A DNA stretch of 64,000 nucleotides from Artocarpus heterophyllus (taxonomy: Eukaryota > Streptophyta > Magnoliopsida > Rosales > Moraceae): positions 21,041,460 to 21,105,459 of the forward strand of contig CM046341.1 of the NCBI GenBank assembly GCA_025403435.1. Reading direction: 5' to 3'. Positions 1-12,656 of this stretch are shown one piece after another. The position numbers and the translations under genes are program-made. How positions within the stretch are numbered: position 1 is the first letter of the stretch; each line of letters opens with the position of its first letter. Under the pieces are notes generated by a model that did no database searches, was not told the origin of the DNA, and saw nothing but the letters and a program-made list of their open reading frames with translations.

Positions 1-327
1 CTAAAACTCCGTCAGAGCTATTGTTTAACATCAAGAACCTTAGCTCTAGGCCTTCTTAAGTGGTTGGAAGGAGAGTCACTAGAAGAGAAGCTACACGACG
101 TGTGTCCACCCACACTCCGATCATGGATAGAGAATAGTAAAAAAGACCAGTAGGTTGAGGCTTTTCTAAGACTTTTTTCTCTTCACAAATTGCTGCTGCT
201 TTTCGGTTCACAAAAAGAGGTTAGTAAGATCTGTCATTAATTTATGTATTTAACATGTCAAACTTGTGTTTTGAAAAATACTCTATTTTAAAATTTTTAA
301 AATTTCACTCCGTATTGTTTTCCAACA
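1..327 (+). mobile_element. 3' end of a copia LTR (fragment F)
   Basis: The stretch matches the last third of the LTRs of elements A and B in order: the GGTTGGAAGGAGAGTCAC block, the GAAGACCAG..GGTTGAGGC block, a GGTTAGTAAGATCTG block and the terminal TTTTCCAACA. No tRNA primer site follows position 327, so it is the end of a 3' LTR or of a solo LTR whose start lies left of the window. It is clearly diverged from A and about as decayed as B. Confidence 0.8.
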
Positions 328-904
328 CATGACCCTTCCTCTAGAAAACATGAGTGGCAGTCATCTTAATCCATGTGCCATAATCTGATTTGTGCATTTC
401 AAAATATCTTTGTCATGCTGATGTCAGTCTTTGATTGGCTAGACAATGCCTCAATTTGAGCGGAAATTTGAAAAGATGCCCATTGTGAACTGCTGGACCA
501 TTTTTCAAAGACTAGATCTCAACCGTTCACCCCATTTTCAGACAATATAAATGAATCCACTCCTTCCTTTTCTCATTTCTCTTTTCTTCCAAAGTTTCCT
601 AGCATTTCCTCAAGAGTTTCCCAAGCGTTCCTACTTTTTCCAGGCACGATTTTCTTTCTTTCTTTGTTTTTCTTACAATCTCAATTCCATAGGGTGATGT
701 TAAGTGCTTTTTTATGAGCATTTTGGTAGCATTTTCTTGCTATTTCTTGAGAAAATTGGTGAAATCTAAGTATGTTTGCCTGTTTAGGAGTTGGGAACTC
801 AAGAACCAACTTAGGATCTTCCAAATCTTGAACTTTTTAGCTTTTTAATCTTCATAGCCATAGAAATCCCTTTAGTTTTCTCTTTTTTTAACAAATATCA
901 AAGA
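328..904 (+). promoter_or_regulatory. Candidate promoter and 5' leader of the antisense ORF
   Basis: There is no coding potential here. A TATAAAT box lies at 546-552. A pyrimidine-rich tract (560-700) follows at the distance expected for a plant transcription start and 5' UTR. The first ORF-like sequence, serine-rich and highly charged, begins near 930 and leads into the fragment at 905-1557. I infer a promoter firing rightward, opposite to the gypsy element G. It could equally be part of the 3' LTR or 3' region of G, but I see no match to the 5' LTR of G at 33775-34589. Confidence 0.35.
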
Positions 905-1557
905 AATCAATCGTTGAGAGGTCATCATCAAATGAAGACAAGACCACTTGGAACAGTGACAATGATCGAGATGTTAAAGAGTCAGTTATGCAACATCAAG
1001 ACTTTAGTGGAGTTCTCAAATTGGTGGAGCTGGGAGCAGCATGGGGGCAGAGGTTGCTACGACAAAACTAAATAATCCTACAACTAAACATAGTAGAACT
1101 GCTAGTACTTTGGGTAACCTCGAATAGATCAAATCCCCTGGCACTTTTGTCTCTCCAACAAAAGGCGCAAGCTTCTTTGAAAAGAACCTCTATTAATTCT
1201 AATGATGGATGGCATGTCAGTAAACCGTATCAAACATGGAATTCCCGCATTAGTGGAAATCAAACTTCCATACCTAAACGGGAGAGGTGATGCGCAAAAC
1301 GATAGTTGGATTTGTGCATATACAAAGTTCCTCAAACTCAGTCTAAGGCTTGCAATTCCCAACTTCATGCTCGATGTGCTCTCATGCTTTCAAATCTCCT
1401 TTACCTAGTCGATGCCAAATGGACTAAGGCTACTCTTGGCCCTGATGGTCCTTATGGAAGAGTGAAGATAGATTTCTTGATAGTAGACTTCTTAACCTGT
1501 TATTTTTTGAAGCCACACAGCAAGAACAAAGGGCGGTTCTACTTTGTATATAGAAGA
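905..1557 (+). pseudogene. Fragment of PF04195-like antisense ORF of gypsy element G (copy 1)
   Basis: This copy is parallel to 13846-14421 at the DNA and protein level. Readable pieces are at 1202-1408 and 1306-1560, in different frames, so it is frameshifted. The decisive motifs are a run like LPYxNxRGD followed by a YTKFLxLxLR..IPNFMLDVLS..QISFT segment, and further on KPHSKNKGRFYF. These resemble the putative gypsy-type transposon family PF04195 (Transposase_28), which has a proline/glycine-rich patch, a helix with GLRLPLHPF and a KNKGW motif. It ends abruptly at 1557, where an LTR of family E begins. Extra ORFs of this kind, read opposite to pol, are known from Tat-lineage gypsy elements such as Grande. 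The family assignment rests on motif memory only. Confidence 0.5.
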
Positions 1558-2834
1558 TGAGACCGTAAAAGTGAATATTTTATGAGGCCAAAATCATTCA
1601 TTTATATTCTTATTTCTAGTTAAATCATCTAATTAATAACATTTTTGAGCTAAATCGTGTTTTTGTGTCTTAGTGTGAAAATGTGTTTAAATATGTGTTT
1701 ATAGTGTGTTTTTATGTTTAAGTATATTTTAAGAAATTTATAAAAATATTTCTATGTGTCAAATATTTGTTTAGTGTGAAACTAGCAAAAAAGGCTAAAT
1801 TATGTGTTGTATTTTTCTTTCAATGTGTTTTGTGTATTTTAATTGATTTCTAGTCTTAATTTGTATTTATAAAAGTTTTTAAATTTTCATAATTTTTAAT
1901 TTGAAAAATAATTTTTCTGTGTTTATTTACTTGTAGATTTAGAAACTAAAGAAGAAATGAAGCCAAACGATGCAAAATTACTAATTAAGAGCCAACATTT
2001 CACCACAGTCTAAGGAAGGACTACATGTCTCCCATTAAATTGGCATTTGTTCTTAAACCAGATTTGCTCTATTTCTTAAGCCAGACCATTCACTATATTG
2101 GTCCCATTATCAAAATAAAAAAAATAATAATGAAAAATAGGAAAACCATTTCTAAAGATAAGCTTCTCCACTCAACAAATCAAGAAAGGTTTTGTCCAAA
2201 TCAGCCAAGGAATCTTCACCTGCTCACGCCTTAATTTTCCTCTATAGTTGACAATTGTTTCTCCATATTTTGTATTCAACTGCCAATCCTTGCCTATAAA
2301 AGGAAGCTCCACCTTCATTTGTATCTCATCTCTCATTTCCTCCAAGGCATTAGCCTTTCGAAATGGATCCAAGACTTAATCCAAGATTGCAAAACTTCTG
2401 CGAAATTTTGGATCCTTCTTGGATTATGTGTGCATTATTTTATGTAATAATTAATATTAATAAAAATAATGTTTTGTTTTAAATATATTTTTATTTTTTT
2501 ATTTTAAAATTTTTATTTTTATTTTTATTTTTGTGGTGGTGAAAATGTGGCTCTAGCGAAATTAATTAAGTTAATTTTAACTTTCTAAGTGGAAATAATA
2601 CCAAAATTGTTTTGAAATCTGATTAATATTTATTGTAACTATTTTGCAGGTTAAAAAGATGATTTTGATTTATCATAAACATAGACTAGCACGGTAAATG
2701 CTTATGATTCATTAATAAGTTAAAACATTCAAATAAATATAAGCCAATATTATTTGTAATAATAAGTTTTTGCTACATTGTTGACATGGACTGGTATAGT
2801 AAATACTTGATAATTCTTGATTTGTTGTAGATAG
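1558..2834 (+). mobile_element. Gypsy family E LTR, first part (L1a)
   Basis: It aligns along its whole length with 14422-15680, and its first 540 bp also align with 13295-13830. The start is TGAGACCGTAAAAGTG. A TATAAAAG box lies at 2295-2302. The LTR stops at 2834 because copia B is inserted, and it resumes at 12244. Joined, the two parts give about 1.69 kb, close to the 1.645 kb of the LTR at 14422-16066. Small ORFs inside it are not conserved between copies. Confidence 0.75.
2830..2834. repeat. Target-site duplication of copia B (left copy)
   Basis: GATAG here faces AATAG at 12244-12248, a 5-bp duplication with one mismatch, as expected for an old copia insertion. Confidence 0.65.
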
Positions 2835-4763
2835 TGTTAGACATTTATGCCCTAAAGAGTAAATATATTTCTCGATATATTTTTATCAATAAAGAATTTA
2901 TTTATTATTCATATACCAAATTATTGTCCTCTTTACATTTATATTTGTTGAATGTATGATAAACAAACAAAAGTCTGAGACTGTCAGTCTCAGCATTTAG
3001 AATCAGACACATGATGGATAGGTTATGCGGAAGACATAATTCTAAAGGTGACAGTGTAAATCATAAGATCCACAATCGAGGGAATAAAGTTGGGTGCTTT
3101 ATTTATGTAAAGATTGTTATGCTGTCTATATCCCTAATAGGAGATGGTTTGTCTTGGCCATCAGAGATGGACTCCGCGAATAAAACATTGGTGCATTGTC
3201 ATAGGTGACGATGCATTAGATCAGGGCATAAAGTGTAATTGATTTGCATTAATAATTCTGTCTTGGCAAATCAATTCACTTTAGACAATTATATGTGTTG
3301 TATCTTAATCCTAAGATGAATAGTGGGCTCATTGTCTTGACTTTTGTCTTTTGATATACCAAAGGATGACATCCACAATTTATGTTAGTATGCATGCCTA
3401 TGTGTTGGAGACATGACTCTTGATAGCATTTACTTGTTATTGATAGATATGGAATCCATAGCTCCTCTTTAGGAGTCAATGATATCCTCTTATATGTTAT
3501 CTTGTAATTGGAAAACTGGAGCGCTTAACCGTTTGGATACATAGATGTAATCGAATAGTATGTTGTTCTTAGATGGTAAGTTTTTCGATGGTGAGATAAT
3601 GAAACATAAGGGAAAAATAATCAGCAAGGTAAGACAAAATTTATTCTTAAGCTAATTATGGATAATCTGATAGGGATACGAGACATTATGATATGTCATG
3701 GAAACTTAGCTATTTGGACTTTGTAATTCTATATAGTTCAAGAGTGCAACTCTAAGCTTTTAGTGGAGTAGTGTTAGAGTTGATAGTTATTAAATGTATA
3801 TCTGAGATATTAGGTTTCATAATTTTCAAGAGCTTAAACTATATAGGTTCACCAGGTCCTCTTTGCTAGCTTATAATAAATCATGTAACAATACGGTGTG
3901 CTTTTTCAATAAATTGGTGATTTATGTTAAATTATTAAATTGGCTAAAATTTTATAGGATCAGATAATTCATGTCTATTTATCAGTTTAATTAATTTTAT
4001 GAAAAATTGATTCAAGTTAAACTTGTTGAATTATCGAGAGTATTTATTTTCCTAGAGATTATCTAGATATTGTTGTTTTATTCAAATAATTTTTCTATTG
4101 GATTATTTGTATTAAAACTAAGGCTTTATCCAAAGAATCTTGAGTGGGAAATAAAATATTTGTAGGGATCATTTATTATAATTTCGGCAGGTTGGTCTTC
4201 ATGTTCAACCTGTTGATGGAGTAAGTTTGGGAGGCCGATTTGCCAGTTCGGCCTATCGACCGAATGATAACCTGATCATGCATTTTACACGATTTATCAG
4301 ATATTGATCTAGATTCAAATTTTTGAGACCTTATCTGATAAGGACTAACCCCTGGGCCCAACCTCTTTAAACAAGGAGTGAGACTCATAAGTTAGATCGG
4401 TTGAGAGATTAAAAGTGAGCACTCTATTCTGTGAGTCTCTAAACCTCCCTTGAAGACCTATTGCTCATAAATCACGAACCTTAGTTTTGGGTTTTCTCAA
4501 TTAGTTGGAAGGAGAGTCACCTAGGAAGAGCTATGCGTCATGCACCCACACACACTCTGAATGTGGATAAAGAATAGTAAAGAAGACTAGTTGGTTGAGG
4601 CTCTTCTAGAACACCTTTCTCTTCATCGATTGCAGGAGTTCTTCAGCAAACAAGGTTAGTAAGATTTCGTTAATTTATGCATATTGTGTGCTAAACTTGT
4701 GTTTTGAAAAATACTCTGGTATAAAAAAATTTTAAATTTTCATTGTGTATTACTTTTCCAACA
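2835..4763 (+). repeat. 5' LTR of copia B
   Basis: It starts TGTTAGACA and ends TTTTCCAACA, 1929 bp. The TATA region near 4366 reads TTTAAACAAGG where the 3' LTR still has TATAAATA, so this promoter has probably been lost. A donor-like AAG/GTTAGTAAG lies at 4655. Confidence 0.88.
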
Positions 4764-6383
4764 ATTAGTATCAAAGCCAGGTTTTTACATAAATTTACGA
4801 ATTTGTGATCATGCTATATGAATAATTTATGTGATCTTGATCTCTCCTATGCTTGAATTTAATTTTTTAGAGAGTTGACACTCTAAGGTTTCTCTATATT
4901 TATGTTGTTATGGATTATATGGTGAGAGTTTATTAATTAATTATGGTTAATTAAATTATTATTTAATTATTAATTAATTAATTAATGTCGGTTATGGTTC
5001 CTTAGAGTTTAGAATGTGTATCTAGGTTTTTCATATAATTAGATGGCAGTCTACCATCACCATCTAGGAATTATTATTTTATTTTAAATTTGTAAGAATT
5101 TTGTAATTAAATAATTATTTGGACATGACAAATCTAGAAGACGGATCTTGAAGATGGATGATAGTATTCCATAGGTATTTCATAAGTCTCTAATTTTATG
5201 TTTTTGAATTGTTGAAAATAAGATTGAAAAACTACATAAAAAATATATTTTTTGGAAATAGTGATATCTGCTCGGTCGATAGGCCAAACCCTCAGGTTCG
5301 GCAAGTCGATGGTCATAGTTTGGCAGGCCTATCCTCTGGGGTTGGCAGGCTGTCCACATGGCAGAATTTTAATGGCTTTGGTGGCAGGCCAAGCTTTCAA
5401 GGTTGGTAGGCCAATCAGTCAAGACCAGTAGGCCGATTGTACAGATCGACATGCCGATAAAGAGTTGTAAAATTTTCAAAAAATGTGCCTTTTTTGTTGT
5501 AATTTTGATTTTATTTTTGGGTAAATGATGAGAAACATTAAATTTGGATATGACCAGAAATATGGAGTATTCGATCTATGCAGATTGAAGACTTGAAGAT
5601 GGATAATACATGAAGAAGGATACAATTTGAAGATTCAAGGAAGAAGAATCGATAATATGTTTCTATTTATCTCTTGTAATTTTCATTTTCTTATCTCTAG
5701 GTTGGGACCATAAAATTATGGCTATTTGTTATTATTTTGCTTCTAGCTTTGCATGATTGCTTTGCTTGTCTACATTATTATATGATTTGTCATGTATGTT
5801 GATAACATGTCATATAGAATAGGGAGTGCTGCTCATTAAAAATTATCCATGCATGTTAATAAAATAAAACCTTGATTTAAAAAGATTGAGTGGGAGAAGG
5901 TTTTCAAAGAGAGAACCTACGGCCTTCATCGTTGGTACATATGTAGCACTTGGTGGTTCCGACCCTTAGGAAGGGACTTCATCATGTACAGGGTTGGATC
6001 TTTGAAAGTATAAGGTATTTTATTATGATTTATCATTGCACACCCCTAGGTGGTGATGATAAATCATGGATAAAATATTAAAACAATAGTTATACACTCA
6101 TGTTGATTTTATTATTAACCTCCTCTAGGAGCTTTGTTAATAAAATTAATGGCAAAAGAAATGATCATTAATATATGCTAGATCATACAGATCTTGGATA
6201 GCATATATTAATCAGGGGCTTGTTGAATTCTGAGTTAGGAATTATCGTTGTAAGGTTGTGATATTTTCAAGATTTTGACACATAAATACATTTGTATATA
6301 TTTTACAAGATCGTGTTATCTTACTAAATTATTATGGTATGTTTGCTTATGTTTGGTATATGATTCTTTATTGTAGATTACAG
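4764..6383 (+). other. Primer binding site and leader of copia B
   Basis: TAGTATCAAAGCC at 4766-4778 is a decayed copy of the TGGTATCAGAGC site that pairs with initiator tRNA-Met. The leader then holds a decayed GGC-palindrome cluster (about 5270-5450) and, just before the ATG at 6384, a conserved TTCTTTATTGTAG acceptor-like sequence with CTTACTAAAT upstream. There is no coding potential. Confidence 0.75.
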
Positions 6384-9300
6384 ATGTCTAAAAACACTTT
6401 ATCTTGGATACTTGACAAAAACTAATTAACCGGTGAGAACTATAATGATTGAAAATGAAACCTGAACATCATCCTATCCTTTGAGAAATTGAAATTTGTG
6501 TTGACAACTCCGTGTCCTCTCAAGCCTACAAGAGATTCCACTAATGAGCAAATCCAAGCATATGATCGCTAGAAGGATGTTAAGGATCAAGCCTGCTGTT
6601 ATGTTATGGCCAGCATGAATAACATGTTGCAGGCTATTCATGTTGCAGGCTCAACATGAAGATTATGAGACTGCAAAGCAGATCTTGGATAATCTTGAAG
6701 ACATGTTTGGAGGCCAGGCCCTAACAAAACGGCAAGGGGCACTTTAGAAACTTTTGAACTACAAACAAAGGCAGGGGACATCTATGAAGGAGCATATGAT
6801 GTTGGTCATGGGTTACCTCACTGAGGCTCATTCCAATAGAGCTGACATTGATGCCGAAACACAGATGACTATGGCCTTTGAGACTCTATCTAAGGTGTTT
6901 ATTTTGTTTAGAGCTACATTTAATTTAAGCAATAGACGAGATATGACCTTGACTGAGTTGATGAAGCAGTTACAAGAGTTCAAACTTTTGATCAAGAAAA
7001 CTCTTATGGTTGGCGAAGCCAACTTGGCAGCTGCCTCTAGTTCTAATCCCAACCTTGGGAACGGAAAGAAGCAACGGGTCAAGAACAGGAAGTCTTGTAT
7101 TCCTACAAATGGCAAGAACAAGAAGAAGAAGAAAAAAAAAAGAACCCAAAGAAGCTCAAATGTTTTTTCTGTAGGAAGGTCGGGCACATAAAGAAGAATT
7201 GAAAGGACTTCCTTTCTCTAGGAGTTAGGTGTAATCTTCTTGTTATTGAAACTTGTTTGATTGAGGAATCTAGTGACACTTGGGTCATAGATTCTAGAGT
7301 AACTAATCATGTTTGTGTTTCTCAACAGGGGTTCAAAGAAATGAAAAGTCTGCTTCATGAAGACTTCATGCTTCAGATGGGCGATAGATCCTTGATGTTA
7401 GCTGAAGCAGTGGGAGACATCCATCTTTACTTTGATAATTATAGGAATTTATTTTTGCAAGATTGTTTTTATATTACCGAACTTAAAAGGAATTTATTTT
7501 CTATAGCTTATTTATTTAAAGACTCTTATGGAGTTTCTTTTAATAATAAAACTGTGATTTGTAAAAATAAATCTTTTATCTGTGATGGATGGAAAACAAA
7601 TAATCTATATTTTATCAAACCTAAGATGTACTTACTATTGAACACTGATGTTAATGATAATAACTCTAAAGGACTTAAAGCTTCTCACTCTAATAAGACT
7701 TATCTTTGGTATTTGCGACTACGTCATATTAACCTAAATATGATTCAAAGGTTGGTAAGGGATGGACCTTTAAGTCACTTAAAGGTGGAATCTATGCTAC
7801 AATGTGAATCTTGTTTGGAGGGTAAAATGACCGAAAGACCATTTGGGTCTAAGGGCAAGAGGGCCGAAGGGGTTCTAGAACTTATGCATAATGATGTTTG
7901 TGGTCCTATAAACATCCAGGCACGAGGAGGGTATGAATACTCTGTCACTTTTATTCATGATTGCTTAAGGTATGGGTATGTGTACCTAATGCACCCCAAA
8001 AGCGAAACTTATGACAAGTATAGGGAGTTTTGGGCTGAAGTGGAAAACAATTAGGTAGACCCATAAAGGCACTTCGATCCAACCAAGGTAGAGAATACCT
8101 TTCTGATGAGTTCTTGGGATACTTATTAGAGAAAGGGATCCTATCCCATTTAACTGCAGCGGGCACTCTGCAGTAGAATGGCATAGCTGAGAGAAGAAAT
8201 AGGACTTTTTAGACATGGTCAGGTCCATGTTGAGTTATTCAACATTGCCTTTATCCTTTTGGGGATATGCGTTAAGAACCGCATGTTATCTTTTAAACAA
8301 TGTGCCTTCAAAATTGGTTCCTAAAACTCCTCACAAGTTGTGGATGGGAAAAAGACATCCTTAAACCATATACGCATATGAGGATGTCCGGCTTATGTCT
8401 TGTTTAAGGAAGCAAATAAGTTGAAAGCGTGTTCAAAAGTTTGTGTGTTTGTTGGATATCCAAAAGGGACTAAAGGTGGTTATTTCTATAACCCAAAGGA
8501 AAATAAAGTTATGGTTTCAACTAATGCAACATTCCTTTAGGAAAGTTACATGGACGACTTTAAGCCTCGAAGCAAAGTGGTGCTCGAGGAGTTGGCAAGT
8601 TGTTCGACCACTCTGGGGTTCCAAATGAAACTGTTCCAATCAATGTAGAAAAACCAACCAAACCTAAACAACAACCTAAGGGGCTTCGGCATAGTAGGAG
8701 GATCGGGAATCAACCTAAGACTTTTGTGTTCAATGGTACAGCCTTCTTGGTTGAACTGGTTGAATATGCCAGAGATCCTTACACTTACGAGGAGGCCATG
8801 GAGGATGTCGATTTGAAACTCTAGACAGAGGCCATGAATACAAAGATGAAGTCTATGGAGACTAATTAGGTTTGGGAGCTTTTAGATCTTCTTGAAGGGG
8901 TAAAAGCCATAAGGTGTAAGTGGATCTACAAGAGGGAGAGAGAAGTGGATAGAAATGTCAAAACTTATAAGGCTAGACTAGTAGCTAAGGGTTACATGCA
9001 AAAGGAAGGAATAGATTATGAGGAAACCTTTTCGCTTGTATCCATGCTTAAGTCTATCCACATTCTCTTGCCCATAGCTGCTGCTCTCGATACGAGATTT
9101 GGCAGATGGATGTCAAGACGGCCTTTCGAAATGGCTATCTTGATGAGTCCATATACATGGATAGCCAGACGTGTTCAAGGCTAAGGGTCAAGAGGGTAAG
9201 GTTTGTAAGCTTCTAAAGTCAATTTATGGACTTAAGCAAGCTTCCCATTTTTTGAACATAAGATTTAATCAGGTGATCAAGACTTATGGGTTCGCACAAA

Positions 9301-10351
9301 ATGTGGACGAACTATGTGTTTACAAACATATTAAAGGTGGGAAGTTGGTTTTTTTACTACTCTATGTAGATGACATTCTACTAATTGGTAATGACATTGG
9401 GACGCTGTCATCAGTCAAATTATGGTTGACCAAGCAGTTTGACATGAAAGACTTGGATGAAGCTAATTTTGTTCTCAGTATCCAGATCTTTGAGATAGGA
9501 AAAACAAAATAATAGCTTTATCTCAAGCAGGCTACATAGGTAAAATTCTCAAAAGGTATGCAATGTAGGATTCCAAGAAAGGTAGGCAACCATCTAGGTC
9601 TAGAATTACTCTTTCTAAGAAAGACTTACCAAAGTTTGATGAAGAAAGAGAATACATGAAGAAGGTGCCCTATGCTTCGGCAATGGGTAGTCCCATGTAT
9701 GCGATGCTTTGCATATGACTAGATATTAGTTATGTGGTCAGGATAATAAGTCAATTTTAGTCAGATCTAGGACCGAACTACTCGGTTGCGGTCAAGCATA
9801 TTTTCAAGTACCTAAGAAGGACTCGAGGGTATATGCTTGTGTATTTGGGTGAGGATTTAACACCTCTGGGACACACGGACTTGGATTTCCAATCCTACTT
9901 GGATTCAAGAAGATCGACTACTAGTTTTGTGTTTACTCTAGGCGACGGTGCCATTGTTTAGAGAAGTGTCAAACAAGATTGCACTTCAGATTCAATGATA
10001 GAGACTAAGTATATGGCAGCTAGTGATGCTTCAAAAGAAGTAGTGTGGCTCCGCAACTTCTTTGGAGATCTTGAGGTAGTTCCTGATATGGATAAGGAGG
10101 TATCACTATAATGTGATAACAATATGGCGATAGCTAATGCTAAGGAACCAAGATGCCACAAGAAGAGTAAGTATATTGATCGGAAGTATCATGTGATAAA
10201 GGACTTTGTAGAGGCAGGGCATGTTGCTATACGCAAAACCGCATCCGAGGACAATTTAGCTGATCCATTCACGAAGACACTATCTACTAGAGTTTTCAAG
10301 AGGCATGTAGAAGCTATGGGGATGCAGGATTTGTCATATTTACTCACTTAG
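6384..10351 (+). pseudogene. Decayed copia gag-pol polyprotein of element B
   Basis: Order: UBN2-type gag (from ATG 6384), a zinc knuckle (near 7160-7205) with its last cysteine codon turned into a stop, a retropepsin-like IDSRVTNHVC (about 7280-7320, GA of DSGA changed), a GAG-pre-integrase and integrase core (about 7700-8300), RVT_2 reverse transcriptase with YVDD at 9363-9374, and copia RNase H up to the stop at 10351. Longer open stretches are 6754-7191, 7257-8054, 9171-9512 and 10124-10351; between them lie stops and frameshifts. A 16-bp tandem duplication at 6623-6654 adds another frameshift. It cannot make a functional polyprotein. Continuity with element A shows that each gap is decay, not an intron. 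Confidence 0.9.
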
Positions 10352-10354
10352 TTC

Positions 10355-10364
10355 AAGTAGGAGA
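10355..10364 (+). other. Polypurine tract of copia B
   Basis: AAGTAGGAGA lies immediately before the 3' LTR start at 10366 and equals AAGTGGGAGA of element A apart from one change. It would prime plus-strand DNA. Confidence 0.6.
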
Positions 10365-10365
10365 T

Positions 10366-12243
10366 TGTTAGACATGTATGCCCTAAGAAGTAAATATGTT
10401 TTTGGAGATATTTTTATCAACAAAGAATTTATTTATTATTCATATACCAAATTGTTGTCCTCTTTATGTTCATATTTGTTAAATGTACGATAAGCAAACA
10501 AAAGTCTAAGACTGTCAGTCTGAGCCTTTAGAATCAGGTATTTGATGGACAGATTATGCAGAAGACACGATTCTAAAGGTAACGGTCTAAATCATAAGAT
10601 CCCCAATCGAGGGAATAAAGTTGAGTGCTTTATTTATGTAAAGATTTTTATCTTGTCTATATCCCTAATGGGAGATGGTTTGTCTTGGCCATCGGAGATG
10701 GACTCCGTGAATTGAACATTGGTGTATTGTCATACGTGATGATGCATTGGATCATGAAATAAAGTGTAATTGATTTGAATTAATAATTTTGTCTTAACAA
10801 ATCAATTTACTTTAGACGATCATATGTGTTGTATCTTAATCCTGAGATGAATAGTATGCCCATTGTCTTGATTTATGTCTTTTGATGTACCAAAGGATGA
10901 CATCCATAATTTATGTTGGTACGCTTGCCGATGCTTAGAGACATGACTTTTGATAGCGTAGATTTGTTATTCATAGATACAGAATCCATAGCTCCTCTTT
11001 AGGAGTCGATGATATCCTCTTCTATGTGTTATCCTATAATTGGAAAACTAGAGCGCTCAACCATTTGGATATATAGGTGTAACCGAATGGCATATTGTAC
11101 TTGGATGGTAAGTTTTTCGAGGGAATGTAAGAGAAAAATAATCGTGAAGGTAAGACAGAATTTATCCTTAAGTCGATTATGGATAATCCTATAGGGATAC
11201 GATACATTATGATATGTCATGGAGACTTAGCTATCAGGGTTCATAATTCTATATCGTTCGAGAGTGCAGCTCTAAGCTTTTAGTAGAGTAGTATTAGAGT
11301 TGATAATTATAAAATGTATATATGGGATATTAGGTTTCATAATTATCGGGAGTTTGAACTATATAGGTCCATCAGGTCCCCTTTGCTGGCTCATAATAAA
11401 TCTTATAACGATGTGGCGTGCTTTTTCAATAAATTGGTGACTTATGTTAAATTATTAGATTGATTGAAATTTGATAGAATCAGATAATTTATGTCTATTT
11501 ATCGGCTAAATTAATTTTGTGAAAAATTAATTTAAGATTATCTAAATATTGTTGTCTTAATCAAATATCTCTATTGGATTATTTGAATTAAAACTAAGGC
11601 TTTATCCAGAGAATCTCGAGTGGGAAATAAAAGATTCATAGGGATTATTTATCGTAAGTTTGGCAAGCCGGCCTTCAAGTTCGACCTGCGATGGAGTAAG
11701 TTTGGCAGGCCAATCTGTCAGTTCGACCTGTCGACTGAACGATAATCTGACCATGTGTTTTTACGTGATTTTATCAAATATTGATCTAGATTCGAATTTT
11801 TGAGGCCTTATCTGATAAGGACTAACCCCTAGACCCAACCTCTATAAATAGGAAGTGAGACTCATAAGTTATTCAAATCAGTTAAGAGATCAGAAGTGAG
11901 CACTCTATTCTATGAGTCTTTGTAACTCCCCTGAAGAGCAATTGTTCACAAATCATGAACCTTAGTTTTGGGTTTTCTCAATTGGTTGGAAGGAGAGTCA
12001 CCTGGGAAGAGTTGTATATCGTGCGCCCACATGCACTCCGATGTGGATAGAGAATAGCAAAGAAGACCAGTTGGTTGAGGCACTTCTTGAACGCCTTTCT
12101 TTTCATCGATTGCAAGAGTTCTTCAGCAAAAAGGGTTAGTAAGATCTGGTTAATTTGTGTATATAGTGTGTCAAACATGTGTTTTGGAAAATACTCTAGT
12201 ATAAAAAAAATTAAAATTTTTGCTGCGTACTACTTTTCTAACA
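10366..12243 (+). repeat. 3' LTR of copia B
   Basis: 1878 bp from TGTTAGACA to TTTCTAACA. It lacks roughly 45 bp present in the 5' LTR, near 11530. TATAAATA is kept at 11843-11850. The strong divergence from the 5' LTR marks an old insertion. Confidence 0.87.
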
Positions 12244-12656
12244 AATAGAGGATGACACAACATATTCGTAGACCTAATTATATATAATTAACAGAGGGTA
12301 AAAATGAATCTTAGAAAATCAACCAAAGTGGATCCTTTAACCAAAACACCTTTCTTATTATTAATTCTTTATAATTATTTTTTCCTTTGTAGCTCAAAAT
12401 CTCACCGAATTCCTGTCATTGAATTGAAAATTTTGTAAATATAATTGTAAATATATTTATTTTCATTTCTAAATATTTATAAACTTAATTATTTGAGGCA
12501 AAAGTCTTTCTTGTGGATTCAACCTCAGACTCACCAAGACTTTATTACTAGAGACAACTTGCACTTGGGCTTTTAGTGGATTGCATCTTTGATTCGAACA
12601 AGTTGTTAGCACCATATGAAGGACTAAAAGCTAAGGGTACAATTTTGGTTGCGTCA
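12244..12656 (+). mobile_element. Gypsy family E LTR, second part (L1b)
   Basis: It continues the LTR broken at 2834 and aligns with 15680-16066, ending in GGTTGCGTCA against GGTTGCATCA in the other copy. 12244-12248 is the right-hand target duplication of copia B. Confidence 0.75.

Larger units (their letters stand above)
2835..12243 (+). mobile_element. Old, decayed Ty1/copia element B, nested in an E LTR
   Basis: This is a full-length element of about 9.4 kb: 5' LTR 2835-4763, primer site from 4766, long leader, gag-pol 6384-10351, purine tract and 3' LTR 10366-12243. It is the same family as elements A and C, but it carries many stops and small indels. Removing it, with one copy of the 5-bp duplication, restores the sequence of the uninterrupted paralogue around 15661-15700, which proves the insertion. 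Many stops look like C-to-T decay of TGG, CAG or CGA codons, as expected for methylated, silenced DNA. Confidence 0.9.

Noticed and set aside
6828..7187. Minus-strand ORFs rich in Phe across the gag Lys-rich region (also in A and C)
   Set aside because: They are complements of the AAG-rich coding stretch on the gag strand and recur only because gag does.
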